Counted from the first letter of the stretch, positions 8,474 to 18,636 are shown. The stretch is DNA of 64,000 nucleotides from Mesorhizobium metallidurans STM 2683 (GCF_000350085.1 NZ_CAUM01000020.1:1-64000); one strand, 5' to 3'. Numbers and translations: made by a program. The notes: generated from the sequence alone by a model not told the origin.

Positions 8474-9970
8474 ATGTCGGTCGAACGAGCTCTGTGGGAG
8501 CGTGACGCAATCGGCCTGGCCAGCCTGGTGCGCAACGGCGAGATCTCGGCGCCGGAACTGGTCGATGCGGCAATTGCCCGGGCCGAGGCGACGCGTCCCG
8601 ATGTCAATGCCATCGCCGAGCCGCTTTACGAGGCGGCGCGGGCGCGGGCGAAAACCATCGACCGCGACCTGCCGCTGGCCGGCGTGCCGTTTGCGATCAA
8701 GGATCTCGGCATCGCCACGAAGGGCGTGCCGACGCATTCGGGCAGCCGCGTTCCTGCCTTCACCGCCGATTTCAACTCGGTGATGACCGAGCGCTATCTG
8801 GCCGCCGGCCTTGTCCCGATCGCCACCAGCACCTCGCCCGAACACGGCCTGCGGCTGATGACCGAATCGGCCGCTTTCGGCATTACCCGCAATCCGTGGA
8901 ACACGGCCCATACCAGCGGCGGCTCGTCCGGGGGTGCCGCGGCGCTGGTCGCGGCCGGCGTCGTGCCGGTGGCGCATGCCTCGGACGGCGGCGGCTCGAT
9001 CCGCGTTCCGGCCGCCTGCACCGGGCTGGTCGGGTTGAAAACCGCGCGCGGCCGCGTGCCGCTGACGCCGCTGGTCACCGAAAGCTGGTACGGCCTGGTC
9101 GTCGACCACGCGCTGGCCCGCTCGGTCCGGGATTCGGCCTTGCTGCTTGATCTCACCCACGGACCCGATCCGCTGTCGCCCTATGCGGCGTTGCCGCCGA
9201 AAGGCGCCTTTGCCGCCGCGGCGGCGCGCGACCCCGGCAAGCTCAAGCTCGCCGTCTACCGGAAATCACCGCTTGGCCTGCCGATATCGGCCGAGACACA
9301 GACGGCGCTGGACACGGCCGTGGCGCTGGCCCGCGAAGGCGGCCACACCGTCGAGGAGATCGACCTGCCCTATATCGATCGCGATTTCATGGCGGATTTC
9401 TGCAGGACCGTCGCGGCGGCGGTGGCCGGCATGATGCGCCTTGAAGGTGCGCGCGTGGGTCGCTCCGTTTCCGGCGATATCGAGCGCGCCACGCGGGTGA
9501 TCGGTCGCCTCGGCGAAATCGCCTCGGCCGGCGAGATCTATGCCGTCCTGCAGCGGCTGCACGCCACATCGCGCCGGCTGATCACGGAGACCGCGCAATA
9601 TGACGCCGTGCTGATGCCGATCATTGCCCACCCGCCGCTGGCCTGCGGCGCCATGGATCCGAAGGGCGCCGATGAGTTCATCGAGAGCATGCTGGACAGG
9701 CTGCATCTCACCCGCCTGCTGCGGTTCAAGCCGCTGCTTGGCCAGTTGATGGACAAGAGCCTGTGGTTCACCCACTGGCCGGCGATACAGAATGTCAGCG
9801 GCCAGCCGTCGATCGCGCTGCCCGTCCATGTCACAGCGGCCGGCCTGCCGCTCGGCATCCAGGCCGCCGGCCGCCCCGGCGATGAAGAGACGCTTTTGTC
9901 GCTGGCCGCGCAAATGGAAAAGATTTCGGGATGGCTGACGCGGCGAGCGCCGCTGAAGGCGCCGGCCTGA
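8474..9970 (+). CDS. Amidase-signature family hydrolase
   Basis: A 498-residue amidase. The Ser-cisSer-Lys triad is recognisable: Lys in FAIKDLG, the cis-Ser in [11 protein letters not shown] and the nucleophile Ser in [11 protein letters not shown]. The start at 8474 follows gggacgcagga; the longer frame extends back over the sigma gene's upstream region. The enzyme hydrolyses an amide bond, but this family is too broad to name a substrate. It is not a GatA, since gatB/gatC are absent nearby. It stands alone before argB. Confidence 0.88.
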   Translation: MSVERALWERDAIGLASLVRNGEISAPELVDAAIARAEATRPDVNAIAEPLYEAARARAKTIDRDLPLAGVPFAIKDLGIATKGVPTHSGSRVPAFTADFNSVMTERYLAAGLVPIATSTSPEHGLRLMTESAAFGITRNPWNTAHTSGGSSGGAAALVAAGVVPVAHASDGGGSIRVPAACTGLVGLKTARGRVPLTPLVTESWYGLVVDHALARSVRDSALLLDLTHGPDPLSPYAALPPKGAFAAAAARDPGKLKLAVYRKSPLGLPISAETQTALDTAVALAREGGHTVEEIDLPYIDRDFMADFCRTVAAAVAGMMRLEGARVGRSVSGDIERATRVIGRLGEIASAGEIYAVLQRLHATSRRLITETAQYDAVLMPIIAHPPLACGAMDPKGADEFIESMLDRLHLTRLLRFKPLLGQLMDKSLWFTHWPAIQNVSGQPSIALPVHVTAAGLPLGIQAAGRPGDEETLLSLAAQMEKISGWLTRRAPLKAPA

Positions 9971-10071
9971 CGGCAGGCCGATTTCATCATTGTGACAGCA
10001 AAGCCGTTTGCGGCCTGCCGCAATTCCCGCTAAGACGCCGCCGTCCTTTCCAACAAGCCGGGAACATACCG

Positions 10072-10965
10072 ATGACGGACATTGCCGCCACCGCCGAAAT
10101 GCAGGCCGCGCTGCTTTCGCGGGCGCTGCCCTATATGCAGCGCTACGAAAACAAGACGGTGGTGGTGAAGTATGGCGGCCATGCCATGGGCGACATCGAG
10201 CTCGGCAAGGCCTTTGCCCGCGACATCGCGCTGTTGAAGCAATCCGGCGTCAACCCGATCGTCGTGCACGGCGGCGGGCCGCAGATCGGCGCGATGCTGA
10301 CCAAGATGGGCATCGAATCGAAGTTCGAGGGCGGCCTGCGCGTGACCGACCAGAAGACCGTCGAGATCGTCGAGATGGTGCTGGCCGGCTCGATCAACAA
10401 GGAGATCGTGGCGCTGATCAACGCCGAGGGCGAGTGGGCGATCGGCCTGTGCGGCAAGGACGGCAACATGGTTTTCGCCGAAAAGGCGCGCAAGACCATG
10501 ATCGACCCGGACTCCAATATCGAGCGCGTTCTCGATCTCGGCTTCGTCGGCGAGCCGGTCGAGGTCGACCGCACATTGCTCGACCTTCTGGCACGCTCCG
10601 AAATGATCCCGGTGCTGGCGCCGGTGGCGCCCGGCCGCGACGGCCATACCTACAACATCAACGCCGACACCTTTGCCGGCGCCATCGCCGGCGCCTGCCA
10701 GGCGACACGCCTGCTGTTCCTGACGGACGTGCCCGGCGTGCTCGACAAGAACAAGAAGCTGATCGACGAATTGACGGTCGCCGAGGCCAAAGCCCTGATC
10801 AAGGACGGCACGGTGTCGGGCGGTATGATCCCCAAGGTCGAGACCTGCATCGAGGCGATCGAGCGCGGCGTCGAAGGCGTCGTCATCCTGAACGGCAAGA
10901 CGCCGCATTCGGTGCTGCTCGAACTGTTCACCGAACACGGCGCCGGCACGCTGATCGTGCCGTGA
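10072..10965 (+). CDS. argB: Acetylglutamate kinase
   Basis: A 297-residue ArgB, which phosphorylates N-acetyl-L-glutamate in the second step of arginine biosynthesis. Family motifs are clear: VVKYGGHAM near residue 27, VHGGGPQIG, and the nucleotide-binding C-terminal region with [10 protein letters not shown] and [10 protein letters not shown]. The length is typical of arginine-sensitive ArgB proteins. The start [10 protein letters not shown] is used; upstream residues in the frame are intergenic. Single gene, no other arg genes nearby. Confidence 0.97.
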   Translation: MTDIAATAEMQAALLSRALPYMQRYENKTVVVKYGGHAMGDIELGKAFARDIALLKQSGVNPIVVHGGGPQIGAMLTKMGIESKFEGGLRVTDQKTVEIVEMVLAGSINKEIVALINAEGEWAIGLCGKDGNMVFAEKARKTMIDPDSNIERVLDLGFVGEPVEVDRTLLDLLARSEMIPVLAPVAPGRDGHTYNINADTFAGAIAGACQATRLLFLTDVPGVLDKNKKLIDELTVAEAKALIKDGTVSGGMIPKVETCIEAIERGVEGVVILNGKTPHSVLLELFTEHGAGTLIVP

Positions 10966-11045
10966 GCCGCGGTGGCTTGGATCTGGAATTGGCTCGGTTC
11001 AGCAGTTTGCGTGCAGCTTTTCCGCAGAAATACAGATGCAGAAGC

Positions 11046-11522
11046 TCATCGCCTGAGATGGCTGAGCGGGACATGGCCCGGCCCCTTGATGTTCTGCAGC
11101 ACAAGCTGCGTGTGGACGTCGCGCACGCCGGCGAGCCGCATCAGCCGGTGCATGACGAAGGCGTTGAGCTCGTCGACAGACGGCACCATCACATGCAGCA
11201 GGAAATCGTGGTCGCCGGTCATCGTCCAGCATGAGGAGACCTCGTCCATGCGCTGCACGGCGGCAATGAAGCTTTCAGGCGAGCCATCGCTGTGGCTGAC
11301 CAGGCGCACCTGGATGAAGACCTCGACCATCAGGCCGACGGCGCGACGGCTGAGCACGGCGGCAAAGCCCTTGATGATGCCGGCATTTTGAAGGGCCTCG
11401 AAGCGGCGAGCGCAAGGCGTCGTCGACAGGCCGATCTGCTCGGCGAGTTCGGATACCGGCTTGCGGCCGTCACGCTGCAGGATATCGAGCATCTTGATCT
11501 CGAAATCGTCGAACTGAGGCAT
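11046..11522 (-). CDS. Lrp/AsnC-family transcriptional regulator
   Basis: A 158-residue Lrp-type regulator. The N-terminal helix-turn-helix (LDILQRDGRKPVSELAEQIG and STTPCARRFEALQ) precedes a RAM effector domain. The ATG at 11522 is preferred to a GTG two codons earlier because ggagag lies 5 nt upstream. It is divergent from phenylalanine hydroxylase with 140 nt between the starts. An aromatic amino-acid-responsive control of that gene is therefore likely but unproven. Confidence 0.92.
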   Translation of the reverse strand: MPQFDDFEIKMLDILQRDGRKPVSELAEQIGLSTTPCARRFEALQNAGIIKGFAAVLSRRAVGLMVEVFIQVRLVSHSDGSPESFIAAVQRMDEVSSCWTMTGDHDFLLHVMVPSVDELNAFVMHRLMRLAGVRDVHTQLVLQNIKGPGHVPLSHLRR

Positions 11523-11662
11523 TTTCACTCTCCAACAGCTCTGAAGTGGTGAGTTTTACCTCAAACCCTCCGTTCAGGCCATCATCAAGGCTGATTTGCC
11601 TCGCCGGATTTGCGTAGTCTTTGATGACAAGCCCACTGGCCACAATTGCGAGGAGAACTGCC

Positions 11663-12496
11663 ATGACGATGAGCGTTGCCGACTACGCCAGGGAGTGTGC
11701 CGCGCAAGGGCTGCGCGGCGACTATTCGGTCTGCCGTGCCGATTTCACGGTGGCGCAGGGTTACGACTACAGCGCCGACGAGCAGGCGGTGTGGCGCACG
11801 CTGTGCGACCGCCAGACGAAACTGACGCGCAAGCTCGCGCATCATTCCTATCTCGACGGTGTCGCCGCACTCGGTCTTCTCGACCAGATCCCGGATTTCG
11901 GCGCGGTCAGTGAAAAGCTGCGCAAGCTCACCGGCTGGGAAATCGTCGCCGTGCCCGGTCTTATTCCCGCAGCACCTTTCTTCGACCACCTCGCCCACCG
12001 CCGCTTCCCGGTCACCAACTGGCTGCGGACGCGCCAGGAACTCGACTACATCGTCGAGCCGGACATGTTCCATGATTTCTTCGGCCATGTGCCGGCGCTG
12101 ACGCAACCGGTCTTCGCCGACTTCATGCAGATGTATGGCGAGAAGGCCGAGGATGTGATCGCGCTCGGCGGCGACGAGATGATCACCCGGCTCTACTGGT
12201 ACACCGCCGAATACGGGCTGATGCAAGAGGCCGGCCAACCGCTGAAGGCTTTCGGCGCGGGCTTGATGTCGTCCTTCACCGAACTGCAATTTGCCGTCGA
12301 AAGCAGGGATGCGCACCATGTCGCCTTCGATCTGGAAACAGTGATGCGCACCGGCTACGAGATCGACAAGTTCCAGCGGGCCTATTTCGTGCTGCCGTCC
12401 TTCGACGTGTTGCGCGACGCGTTCCAGACCGCCGACATGGCCGGCATCGTCGGACGCAACAAGGGCAAGCCTGTGCTCGACCCGGCAGCCGTCTGA
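11663..12496 (+). CDS. phhA: Phenylalanine 4-monooxygenase
   Basis: A 277-residue pterin-dependent aromatic amino-acid hydroxylase converting phenylalanine to tyrosine. The non-heme iron site is visible as HDFFGHVP (two His, about residues 135-140) with a Glu in the following AEYGLM segment. The ATG at 11663 has the ribosome site gaggagaactgcc. No pterin-carbinolamine dehydratase gene (phhB) is adjacent. The divergent Lrp regulator probably controls it. Confidence 0.95.
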   Translation: MTMSVADYARECAAQGLRGDYSVCRADFTVAQGYDYSADEQAVWRTLCDRQTKLTRKLAHHSYLDGVAALGLLDQIPDFGAVSEKLRKLTGWEIVAVPGLIPAAPFFDHLAHRRFPVTNWLRTRQELDYIVEPDMFHDFFGHVPALTQPVFADFMQMYGEKAEDVIALGGDEMITRLYWYTAEYGLMQEAGQPLKAFGAGLMSSFTELQFAVESRDAHHVAFDLETVMRTGYEIDKFQRAYFVLPSFDVLRDAFQTADMAGIVGRNKGKPVLDPAAV

Positions 12497-12500
12497 CGGT

Positions 12501-12618
12501 TCAGTCGGTTTCTGCCTTCAGCCGGGCAAGCTGCTCGCGCTGAAGGTGGAGCGCCGATGCCCTGAACCGCAAGCGTGGCCAGTTCGGCATCGCTGCAATA
12601 CGATTTGAGTGGAACCAT
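12501..12618 (-). pseudogene. Possible small frameshifted ORF (hypothetical)
   Basis: An ATG at 12618 opens MVPLKSYCSDAELATLAVQ. If one G of a GGG run is removed, the reading continues as ASALHLQREQLARLKAETD and stops at 12501. Charged, helical ending and position between phhA and the GMC gene suggest a small decayed gene, but it matches no family I recognise. It may be noise. Confidence 0.25.
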
Positions 12619-12636
12619 CAGACGGTGATGACTTCG

Positions 12637-14076
12637 TCACACCGTGATGACCTTGCCGAGGTGATCGCCCAGCCGGCAGGCCAATGCGGTGATCGTGGTC
12701 GTCGGGTTGCATTCGCCCGACGTGCAGAACACCGAGGAGCCGCCGATATAGAGATTGTCCATGCCGTGCACCTTCGAGTTGGCGTCGACCACGCTCTTGG
12801 TCACGTCGGTGCCCATGCGCGTGCCGCCCATATGGTGGTGGCCGGCCAGTTCCTCATTCGTCGGATAGTCGCCGCCATTGACGATCCAGTCGGCGATGCG
12901 GACCCGGCCGAGATTCTTCTCGACAAGCGTCGTACCGAACAGCCTCAATCCCTCCAGCAGGGTGCGGTGTTCCATCTCCGACTTCTTCCAGTGCAGTTCG
13001 ATGCGCGGCACGCCGGCATGGTCGACATCGGTTTTCGACAGTTCGATCCGGTTCGACGCCTGCGGCGCCTGTTCCCAGGCGACATAGAGCTGGGCGGCGC
13101 AGCGCAGGTTCTGGCTGAGCTGATAGGCCACCCATTCGGCCATGTCGGGTGCGGTGCAAGCAAGATCGGCAACCAGGCTTTTGATGCCCGCATAGGGCGT
13201 CTCGATCAGCCGGATGCCGAAATTCATGATCTTCAGGCGCTCCATGGCGGCGAGCGTCGGCGAGAAGAAGGCCTCGTTGGTGGCATCGACCTCGAACTCG
13301 CCGTAGTCGGCGAGAATGGCATTGCCGCCTTCGAAGGTCGGATGCTCCATCCAATAGCGGCCGAGAGCCGCGGCGTTCGGCACGACACCGCCGTTCGAGC
13401 GCTGGTTCGACCACAGCAGCAGCCGTGAATTCTCCAGTCCCCCGGTGCAGACGACGAAATAATCGGCGGTGAAGGATCCGGCATCCTGCCCGTTCGACCA
13501 CAGTTTGGCGCCGGTCACCCGTCTGCCGTCGCCGGCAAGCTCGGTGGCGTAGGTGTTGAGCACGACGGCGATGTTCTTGCTCTTGTCGAGTTCGTCGGCA
13601 TATTTTTCACCGAAGCGCACGGCCGGGCTCTTGATCAGCTGCACCCAGCGAATGTCGTCCGAGATCGACACGTCCGGCCGGAAGTCGGGAAGTTCGAGAA
13701 TGTCGTGGACTTCGTTCAGATAGGGCTCGATATCGGCGCGGCTGATCGGCCAGCCGGTATCCGGCGCCCATGCCTTCGGCTCGAAATCCTGTTTGTCGAG
13801 CACCCGGCACCAGCCGGCCCAGTGATTGGAGCTGCCGCCGAGGAAGCGCAGCCGGGTGATGTCGAGATCGAAATAGGGATCGCCGACCGTGCTGCCACGG
13901 TAGAAATCCTGCGAATCATCGCTGAACTCGCGCGAACCGGCCTCAAGCACAACAACCGGAATGCCGGCCGCGCCAAGCTTCCTGGCGATCGTGATGCCGG
14001 CCGGCCCGGAGCCCAGGATGCAGAGCTTGGGGGTGAAATTGGCCGCGCGGAATGCCTCGTAGCTGTCGAAGATCAT
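12637..14076 (-). CDS. GMC-family FAD-dependent oxidoreductase
   Basis: A 479-residue glucose-methanol-choline oxidoreductase. The FAD-binding Rossmann motif CILGSGPAGITIARKLG lies near residues 17-33. The C-terminal catalytic region carries HHMGGTRMG and later the NLYIGGSSVF segment. The start at 14076 (MIFDSYEAF) is used; the frame upstream overlaps the small Tat-like gene out of phase. ATGA overlap links it to that gene. It oxidises an alcohol or sugar-like substrate that cannot be named. Confidence 0.9.
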   Translation of the reverse strand: MIFDSYEAFRAANFTPKLCILGSGPAGITIARKLGAAGIPVVVLEAGSREFSDDSQDFYRGSTVGDPYFDLDITRLRFLGGSSNHWAGWCRVLDKQDFEPKAWAPDTGWPISRADIEPYLNEVHDILELPDFRPDVSISDDIRWVQLIKSPAVRFGEKYADELDKSKNIAVVLNTYATELAGDGRRVTGAKLWSNGQDAGSFTADYFVVCTGGLENSRLLLWSNQRSNGGVVPNAAALGRYWMEHPTFEGGNAILADYGEFEVDATNEAFFSPTLAAMERLKIMNFGIRLIETPYAGIKSLVADLACTAPDMAEWVAYQLSQNLRCAAQLYVAWEQAPQASNRIELSKTDVDHAGVPRIELHWKKSEMEHRTLLEGLRLFGTTLVEKNLGRVRIADWIVNGGDYPTNEELAGHHHMGGTRMGTDVTKSVVDANSKVHGMDNLYIGGSSVFCTSGECNPTTTITALACRLGDHLGKVITV

Positions 14077-14243
14077 GCGAGATCGCTCCGCTTCAGGATC
14101 CAGCCATTGACCTCGACGATCGCGTCCGGGTCGGCATTGGGGCGATCGGCATCGGACAGTCTGCGGAACAGCGACAGGGCGGGCAACGCGATCAGCGCCT
14201 GCATGATCGTGCGGCGCGACATCTTTCTGGTGAAGAAACTCAT
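14073..14243 (-). CDS. Tiny Tat-signal-like partner of the GMC oxidoreductase
   Basis: A 56-residue protein starting MSFFTRKMSRRTIMQALIALPALSLF. It has a twin-arginine-like SRRTIMQ followed by a hydrophobic stretch, then a short polar tail ending VEVNGWILKRSDLA. It overlaps the GMC start as ATGA, so it is co-translated. It resembles the signal part of small GMC or gluconate-dehydrogenase subunit-3-like proteins but lacks most of that domain. Function unknown; start could also be the internal ATG at residue 8. Confidence 0.6.
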   Translation of the reverse strand: MSFFTRKMSRRTIMQALIALPALSLFRRLSDADRPNADPDAIVEVNGWILKRSDLA

Positions 14244-14411
14244 GATACGTCTCGATTGGGGCTTCGATCCACGCATGGCTTTCCCTCAACGGCACATGCC
14301 CGCCAAGAGAAGCCAAATCCGTGCCAAACCTAGTGAGGAACCTGCTTAAAGCGCGTAAACGGATGGCCTGAATTTGAATTGGGTTAGGATTGTCTTAATG
14401 ACGGCGGCCGT

Positions 14412-15173
14412 TCAGGCGGCCTCGGAGATGTCCTTGTCCAGGATGGTCAGATTGCGGCCGCGGTGCTTGGCCTCATAGAGGCGCTGATCGGCGGCACGCA
14501 TCAGATCCGACACGGCGGCATCCTCGCCGCAGAGGGTGCCGCCGATGCTGACGGTGAGGGGTATGACCCGCTCGTCAGCCGGCCGGAAGCGGATCAGCTC
14601 GACCTCACGGCGGATGCGCTCGGCGACGCGTTTGGCTTCCTGGTCGGTGGCGCCAACCAGGTACGCGGCGAATTCCTCGCCGCCGATGCGGCCAAGCACG
14701 TCGCCGCCGCGCACGCCACGTTCGATGGCGGCGGCGATCAGCAGCAGCGCGTCATCGCCGGTCAGGTGACCGAAGCTGTCGTTAATCTTCTTGAAGTGAT
14801 CGGCATCGATGATCAGCAACGCACCGCGACCGGATCTGCGCCGCGAGCCGTCGAGCGCGGCAAAGAAGCTCTCGCGGTTGAGCATGCCGGTCATGTCGTC
14901 GCGGCTCGCCTTTTCCGACAGGCGCCGGAGCGCGGCGGCTAACTGGGCATGGGCGCGGGCGAGATCGCGATGGGCGCTTTTCAGCCTCTCGCCCCGCCAG
15001 AACGTGTAGGCGCCGGCGATCCAGGCAAGAGCCAGTGGACAGACCGTGGATGTCAGCCAGATCGTGCGGTTGATCGGAAAACCCATGGCCGGGACGACGA
15101 TGAGCGTCAACAGGAGCGAGGCCGCAACCGAGGCGAAAGCGACCGCGGCGGACTTTAGAAATATGCGGTTCAT
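14412..15173 (-). CDS. Membrane-bound diguanylate cyclase (GGDEF)
   Basis: A 253-residue protein. Two N-terminal membrane helices (about residues 8-55) are followed by a short coiled-coil linker and a GGDEF domain with DDMTGMLNRESF, DADHFKKINDSFGH and an intact active-site GGEEF. The ATG at 15173 has the ribosome site tggag. It should make cyclic di-GMP. No EAL domain and no classical sensor domain are present. A plausible RxxD inhibitory site was not established. Confidence 0.9.
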   Translation of the reverse strand: MNRIFLKSAAVAFASVAASLLLTLIVVPAMGFPINRTIWLTSTVCPLALAWIAGAYTFWRGERLKSAHRDLARAHAQLAAALRRLSEKASRDDMTGMLNRESFFAALDGSRRRSGRGALLIIDADHFKKINDSFGHLTGDDALLLIAAAIERGVRGGDVLGRIGGEEFAAYLVGATDQEAKRVAERIRREVELIRFRPADERVIPLTVSIGGTLCGEDAAVSDLMRAADQRLYEAKHRGRNLTILDKDISEAA

Positions 15174-15333
15174 CGCTTGCTCCACTGAACCGTCTGTGTG
15201 CCAGCAAGCCCTGAATGCGACCTTTCGGCGATGCCTAAAATTTGAATCGTGGCGCCACTTTCGTCACCCGAGACGCGCATAAGTTGTGGATAAAGCCTCT
15301 GCCAAAGGCATCGTTTCGTGCCATAAGGATCGC

Positions 15334-16041
15334 ATGACCACGCTCCCCGACCCTGCGCGTTTTGCCCATGTCACCGACTGGGTGTTCGACCTCGACAACA
15401 CGCTTTATCCGCATCATTCGAATCTGTTCTCGCAGATCGACGTGAAGATGACCGCCTATGTCGGAGAACTGCTGACCCTGCCGCGCGAGGAAGCACGCAA
15501 GCTGCAGAAGGAACTCTACCAGGAATACGGCACGACGCTGAACGGGCTGATGACACGTCATGGCATCGACCCCGACGACTTTCTCGAGAAGGTTCATGAC
15601 ATCGACTATTCCTGGCTGGTGCCCGATCCGGTTCTCGGCACCGCGATCCGCCAGCTTCCCGGCCGCAAGTTCATTTTCACCAATGGCGATCGCAGGCATG
15701 CCGAACGCACCGCGCGCCAACTCGGCATCCTCGAGCATTTCGACGATATTTTCGATATCGTTGCCGCCGGGCTCATGCCAAAGCCGGCGCGGCAGAGCTA
15801 TGAGAAATTCGCCGAACTCCACGCCATCACCGGCCACAATGCGGTGATGTTCGAGGATCTGGCCCGTAACTTGTCCGTGCCGAAATCGCTGGGCATGACC
15901 ACGGTGCTGGTGGTGCCGCGCAATTTCGAGCCGACCTTCTCGGAAATCTGGGAACGCGACCCGGCCAATGAGGACGACGTGGATTTCGTCACCGACGATC
16001 TCGCCAGCTTCCTCACCACGATCGTCGAAGTCATCGCTTGA
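15334..16041 (+). CDS. HAD-superfamily hydrolase, pyrimidine 5'-nucleotidase type
   Basis: A 235-residue HAD phosphatase of the SDT1-like pyrimidine 5'-nucleotidase group. Motif I is FDLDNTLYP (residues 19-27), motif II is FTNGDRRH, and the acidic motif IV is MFEDLARN. The start MTTLPD at 15334 follows aaggatcgc. It sits next to a LOG-family gene transcribed convergently, 12 nt away. In rhizobia such genes commonly flank dapD, as here. Confidence 0.9.
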   Translation: MTTLPDPARFAHVTDWVFDLDNTLYPHHSNLFSQIDVKMTAYVGELLTLPREEARKLQKELYQEYGTTLNGLMTRHGIDPDDFLEKVHDIDYSWLVPDPVLGTAIRQLPGRKFIFTNGDRRHAERTARQLGILEHFDDIFDIVAAGLMPKPARQSYEKFAELHAITGHNAVMFEDLARNLSVPKSLGMTTVLVVPRNFEPTFSEIWERDPANEDDVDFVTDDLASFLTTIVEVIA

Positions 16042-16053
16042 AGCGGATGGTGT

Positions 16054-16893
16054 TCAGAGCTTGTAGAAGCGGCTGATAATCCCCCAGGCCTCGTCGGCGG
16101 TATCGACGAAATCGATGATGTCCTGATCGCCTGGGGTGATGGTGCCCTGCTCGGCGAGGAAATCAAGGTCGATGGCCTTTTTCCAGAAGGCCTTGCCGAA
16201 CAGGATCACCGGCACGCGCTCCATGCGGCCGGTCTGGATCAGGGTCAGCGTCTCGAAGAATTCGTCCATCGTGCCGAAGCCGCCCGGGAACACCGCAACC
16301 GCCTTGGCACGCATGACGAAATGCATCTTGCGGACCGCGAAATAGTGGAAGTTGAAGCAGAGCTCGGGCGTCACATAGGCATTCGGCGCCTGCTCGTGCG
16401 GCAACACGATGTTGAGGCCGATCGACGGCGCGCCGACATCGTCGGCGCCGCGGTTGCCGGCTTCCATGACGCCCGGCCCGCCGCCGGTCACCACGACGAA
16501 TTCGCGATAATAGGAAGCGGCCGACTGCTGCGAGCAGAGACGGGCAAACTTGCGCGCCTCCTCATAATATTTGCTGTTTTTCTCGAGGTTCTTCTTCTGC
16601 GTCTCGTTCTTGGCCGCCCAGGCTTCGCCGCCGGGCTCGGGAATGCGCGCGCCGCCGAACAGGATGACGGTCGAGCGGATGCCGCGTTCGGCCAGGATCA
16701 TCTCCGGCTTCAACAGTTCAAGCTGCAACCTGACCGCGCGCAATTCGCGTCGCGTCATGAAATCGGGGTCGTTCCAGGCCAGCCGGTAGGTATCGGCGCG
16801 CGTCTGCGGCGTGTCCGGCACGCTTTTCGACCGCTGCAGATCCTCGTCCGAATGCGGCAGCGGCGTCCATCCCGCCTTTTCCATAGGATTCAT
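16054..16893 (-). CDS. LOG-family protein (TIGR00730-like, possible cytokinin-riboside phosphoribohydrolase)
   Basis: A 279-residue lysine-decarboxylase-like Rossmann protein. Diagnostic motifs are GGGPGVMEAGNRGA (near residue 134) and PGGFGTMDEFFE (near 203). LOG enzymes release free bases from nucleoside 5'-monophosphates, and in plants activate cytokinins. An N-terminal extension of about 90 residues is longer than in short LOG proteins and typical of a bacterial subgroup whose activity is less certain. Confidence 0.85.
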   Translation of the reverse strand: MNPMEKAGWTPLPHSDEDLQRSKSVPDTPQTRADTYRLAWNDPDFMTRRELRAVRLQLELLKPEMILAERGIRSTVILFGGARIPEPGGEAWAAKNETQKKNLEKNSKYYEEARKFARLCSQQSAASYYREFVVVTGGGPGVMEAGNRGADDVGAPSIGLNIVLPHEQAPNAYVTPELCFNFHYFAVRKMHFVMRAKAVAVFPGGFGTMDEFFETLTLIQTGRMERVPVILFGKAFWKKAIDLDFLAEQGTITPGDQDIIDFVDTADEAWGIISRFYKL

Positions 16894-16972
16894 ATTGTTC
16901 TACCCGTCCAACTCTTCACTTGCGCCGTCCCATGACGCAGCCGCGATTGACCCTCATGAAGCCTTCACTTAA

Positions 16973-17017
16973 GCAGGTTCCGCAAAAGTGTCCCACGGTT
17001 TTGCGACAAGAACCTGC
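16973..17017. repeat. Rhizobial palindromic intergenic element
   Basis: Imperfect inverted repeat: gcaggttccgcaaaa pairs with ttttgcgacaagaacctgc around a gtgtcccac loop, with a 4-nt bulge. The gttccgcaaaagtg core is a recurrent intergenic palindrome in rhizobial genomes. It lies in the 235-nt gap upstream of dapD; the rest of that gap shows nothing recognisable. Confidence 0.65.
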
Positions 17018-17128
17018 GAGAAGCAAAGACCTAAGCAGACGAAGCTAGCGAAGTCTGTTTAGGGTCCGCGCGACTTTCAAAACAGGTTAAGGCGTGGCCC
17101 CTTAACAGCGTGGTAATGGAGCGAATTC

Positions 17129-17983
17129 ATGTCGAAGCCGGATTTGGCGAGCCTCGAAAAGACCATCGAGAAGGCCTTCGAGGAGCGCGACACGATTTCG
17201 ACCGCGACCCGCGGCGAGACGCGCGACGCCATCCAGTCGGCGCTCGACCTGCTCGACCGCGGCGCCGCCCGCGTCGCCGAGCGCCAGGCCGATGGCAAGT
17301 GGCATGTCAACCAGTGGCTGAAGAAGGCGGTGCTGTTGTCCTTCCGGCTCAATCCGATGGAGATCATCAAGGGCGGCCCCGGCCAGGCGGCCTGGTGGGA
17401 CAAGGTGCCGTCGAAGTTCGACGGCTGGGGTGCCGTCGATTTCGAGAAGGCGGGCTTTCGCGCCGTGCCGTCGTCGATCGTGCGCCGCTCGGCCTATGTC
17501 GCGCCGGGCGCGGTGCTGATGCCGTCCTTCGTCAATGTCGGCGCCTATATCGATACCGGCACCATGATCGACACCTGGGTCGGGGTCGGCTCCTGCGCCC
17601 AGATCGGCAAGAACGTGCATCTGTCGGGCGGCGTCGGCATCGGCGGCGTGCTGGAGCCGATGCAGGCCGGTCCAACCATCATCGAGGACAATTGCTTCAT
17701 CGGCGCGCGCTCCGAAGTGGTCGAGGGCTGTATCGTTCGCGAAGGCTCGGTGCTCGGCATGGGCGTCTTCATCGGCCAGTCGACCAAGATCGTCGACCGC
17801 GCCACCGGCGAGATCTTCTACGGCGAGGTGCCGGCCAATTCCGTCGTCGTCGCCGGTTCGCTGCCGGGCAAGCCCTTTCCAAACAACGAGCCCGGCCCCA
17901 GCCTCTATTGCGCCGTCATCGTCAAGCGTGTCGACGCCAGGACCCGTTCGAAAACCTCGATTAACGAATTGCTGCGCGATTGA
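17129..17983 (+). CDS. dapD: Tetrahydrodipicolinate N-succinyltransferase
   Basis: A 284-residue DapD that succinylates tetrahydrodipicolinate in lysine and meso-diaminopimelate synthesis. The left-handed beta-helix hexapeptide repeats run from about residue 110 to 230 ([18 protein letters not shown], then [19 protein letters not shown]). The C-terminus [17 protein letters not shown] is typical. dapE, the later desuccinylase of the same route, lies 3.8 kb downstream on the same strand. Confidence 0.97.
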   Translation: MSKPDLASLEKTIEKAFEERDTISTATRGETRDAIQSALDLLDRGAARVAERQADGKWHVNQWLKKAVLLSFRLNPMEIIKGGPGQAAWWDKVPSKFDGWGAVDFEKAGFRAVPSSIVRRSAYVAPGAVLMPSFVNVGAYIDTGTMIDTWVGVGSCAQIGKNVHLSGGVGIGGVLEPMQAGPTIIEDNCFIGARSEVVEGCIVREGSVLGMGVFIGQSTKIVDRATGEIFYGEVPANSVVVAGSLPGKPFPNNEPGPSLYCAVIVKRVDARTRSKTSINELLRD

Positions 17984-18071
17984 TCTTTGTCACAAACGGA
18001 CGCACCTTCCGCCGGCGCGACAATCCGTCGCGCTTGCTGCTGGCCTGGCATCCTCGAAGGCGGCAAGGCAC

Positions 18072-18200
18072 CAGAGCGGTTTACCGTTTCAGGGAAACGC
18101 CGAACCGCCCCATCTCTTTGTTTTTGCGCAATTCCCAAGGGAAAGCGCTACGCGCCTTTCCCGGGAATACCGTTTCACACTTTTCCTGGAATTGCTCTAA
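18072..18200. repeat. RIME-like intergenic mosaic repeat (copy 1)
   Basis: Segment 18125-18200 is nearly the same as 58745-58818: gcgcaattccc, agggaaagcgcta, tttcccgggaa and cttttcctggaattgct occur in the same order. A flanking hairpin (accgtttcagggaaacgc) lies at 18080-18100. It fills the gap between dapD and the DUF805 gene. The style matches rhizobial intergenic mosaic elements. Confidence 0.8.
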
Positions 18201-18220
18201 CCAATACGGACCGGACCCAC

Positions 18221-18598
18221 TTGCCTGACAGATCAGATCTCATTTGGCTTTTCTTCAGAATATCGGGGCGCCTCAGCCGCGCGGCCTATTTTCTTGGCGG
18301 ATTGCTTGTGGCCATCATCCAGGCCTTCCCGCTTTATCGCTTCACGTTGGTGCCGGAAGGCACGACGGAGAGCAACATGTGGTCGTTCATATTCTTCATC
18401 GCCTTCATCGCCTCGCTCTGGTCGAACGTGGCATTGGCGGTGAAGCGGCTGCACGACCTCGATAAGCCGGGGGTAGCGGCGCTGGTGCTGTTCGTGCCTG
18501 TTGTCTCGATCGTCGCGTTCCTCGTGCTCTGCCTGTTTCCCGGGCAGCCGGGACCCAACCGCTATGGCAAACGCACCAATTCACCCGCCGAACCCTGA
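18221..18598 (+). CDS. DUF805-family membrane protein
   Basis: A 125-residue protein with three hydrophobic helices. It has the family opening LFFRISGRLSRAAYFLGG, the central AVKRLHDLDKPG signature and the C-terminal FPGQPGPNRYG. The TTG at 18221 is taken as start because the frame further upstream runs through the repeat element and no ATG precedes the first helix. No clear ribosome site is seen. Function unknown. Confidence 0.75.
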   Translation: MPDRSDLIWLFFRISGRLSRAAYFLGGLLVAIIQAFPLYRFTLVPEGTTESNMWSFIFFIAFIASLWSNVALAVKRLHDLDKPGVAALVLFVPVVSIVAFLVLCLFPGQPGPNRYGKRTNSPAEP

Positions 18599-18636
18599 AG
18601 ATCGCCGAAACCTGAATATCGATCGAGTCTCTCGCC

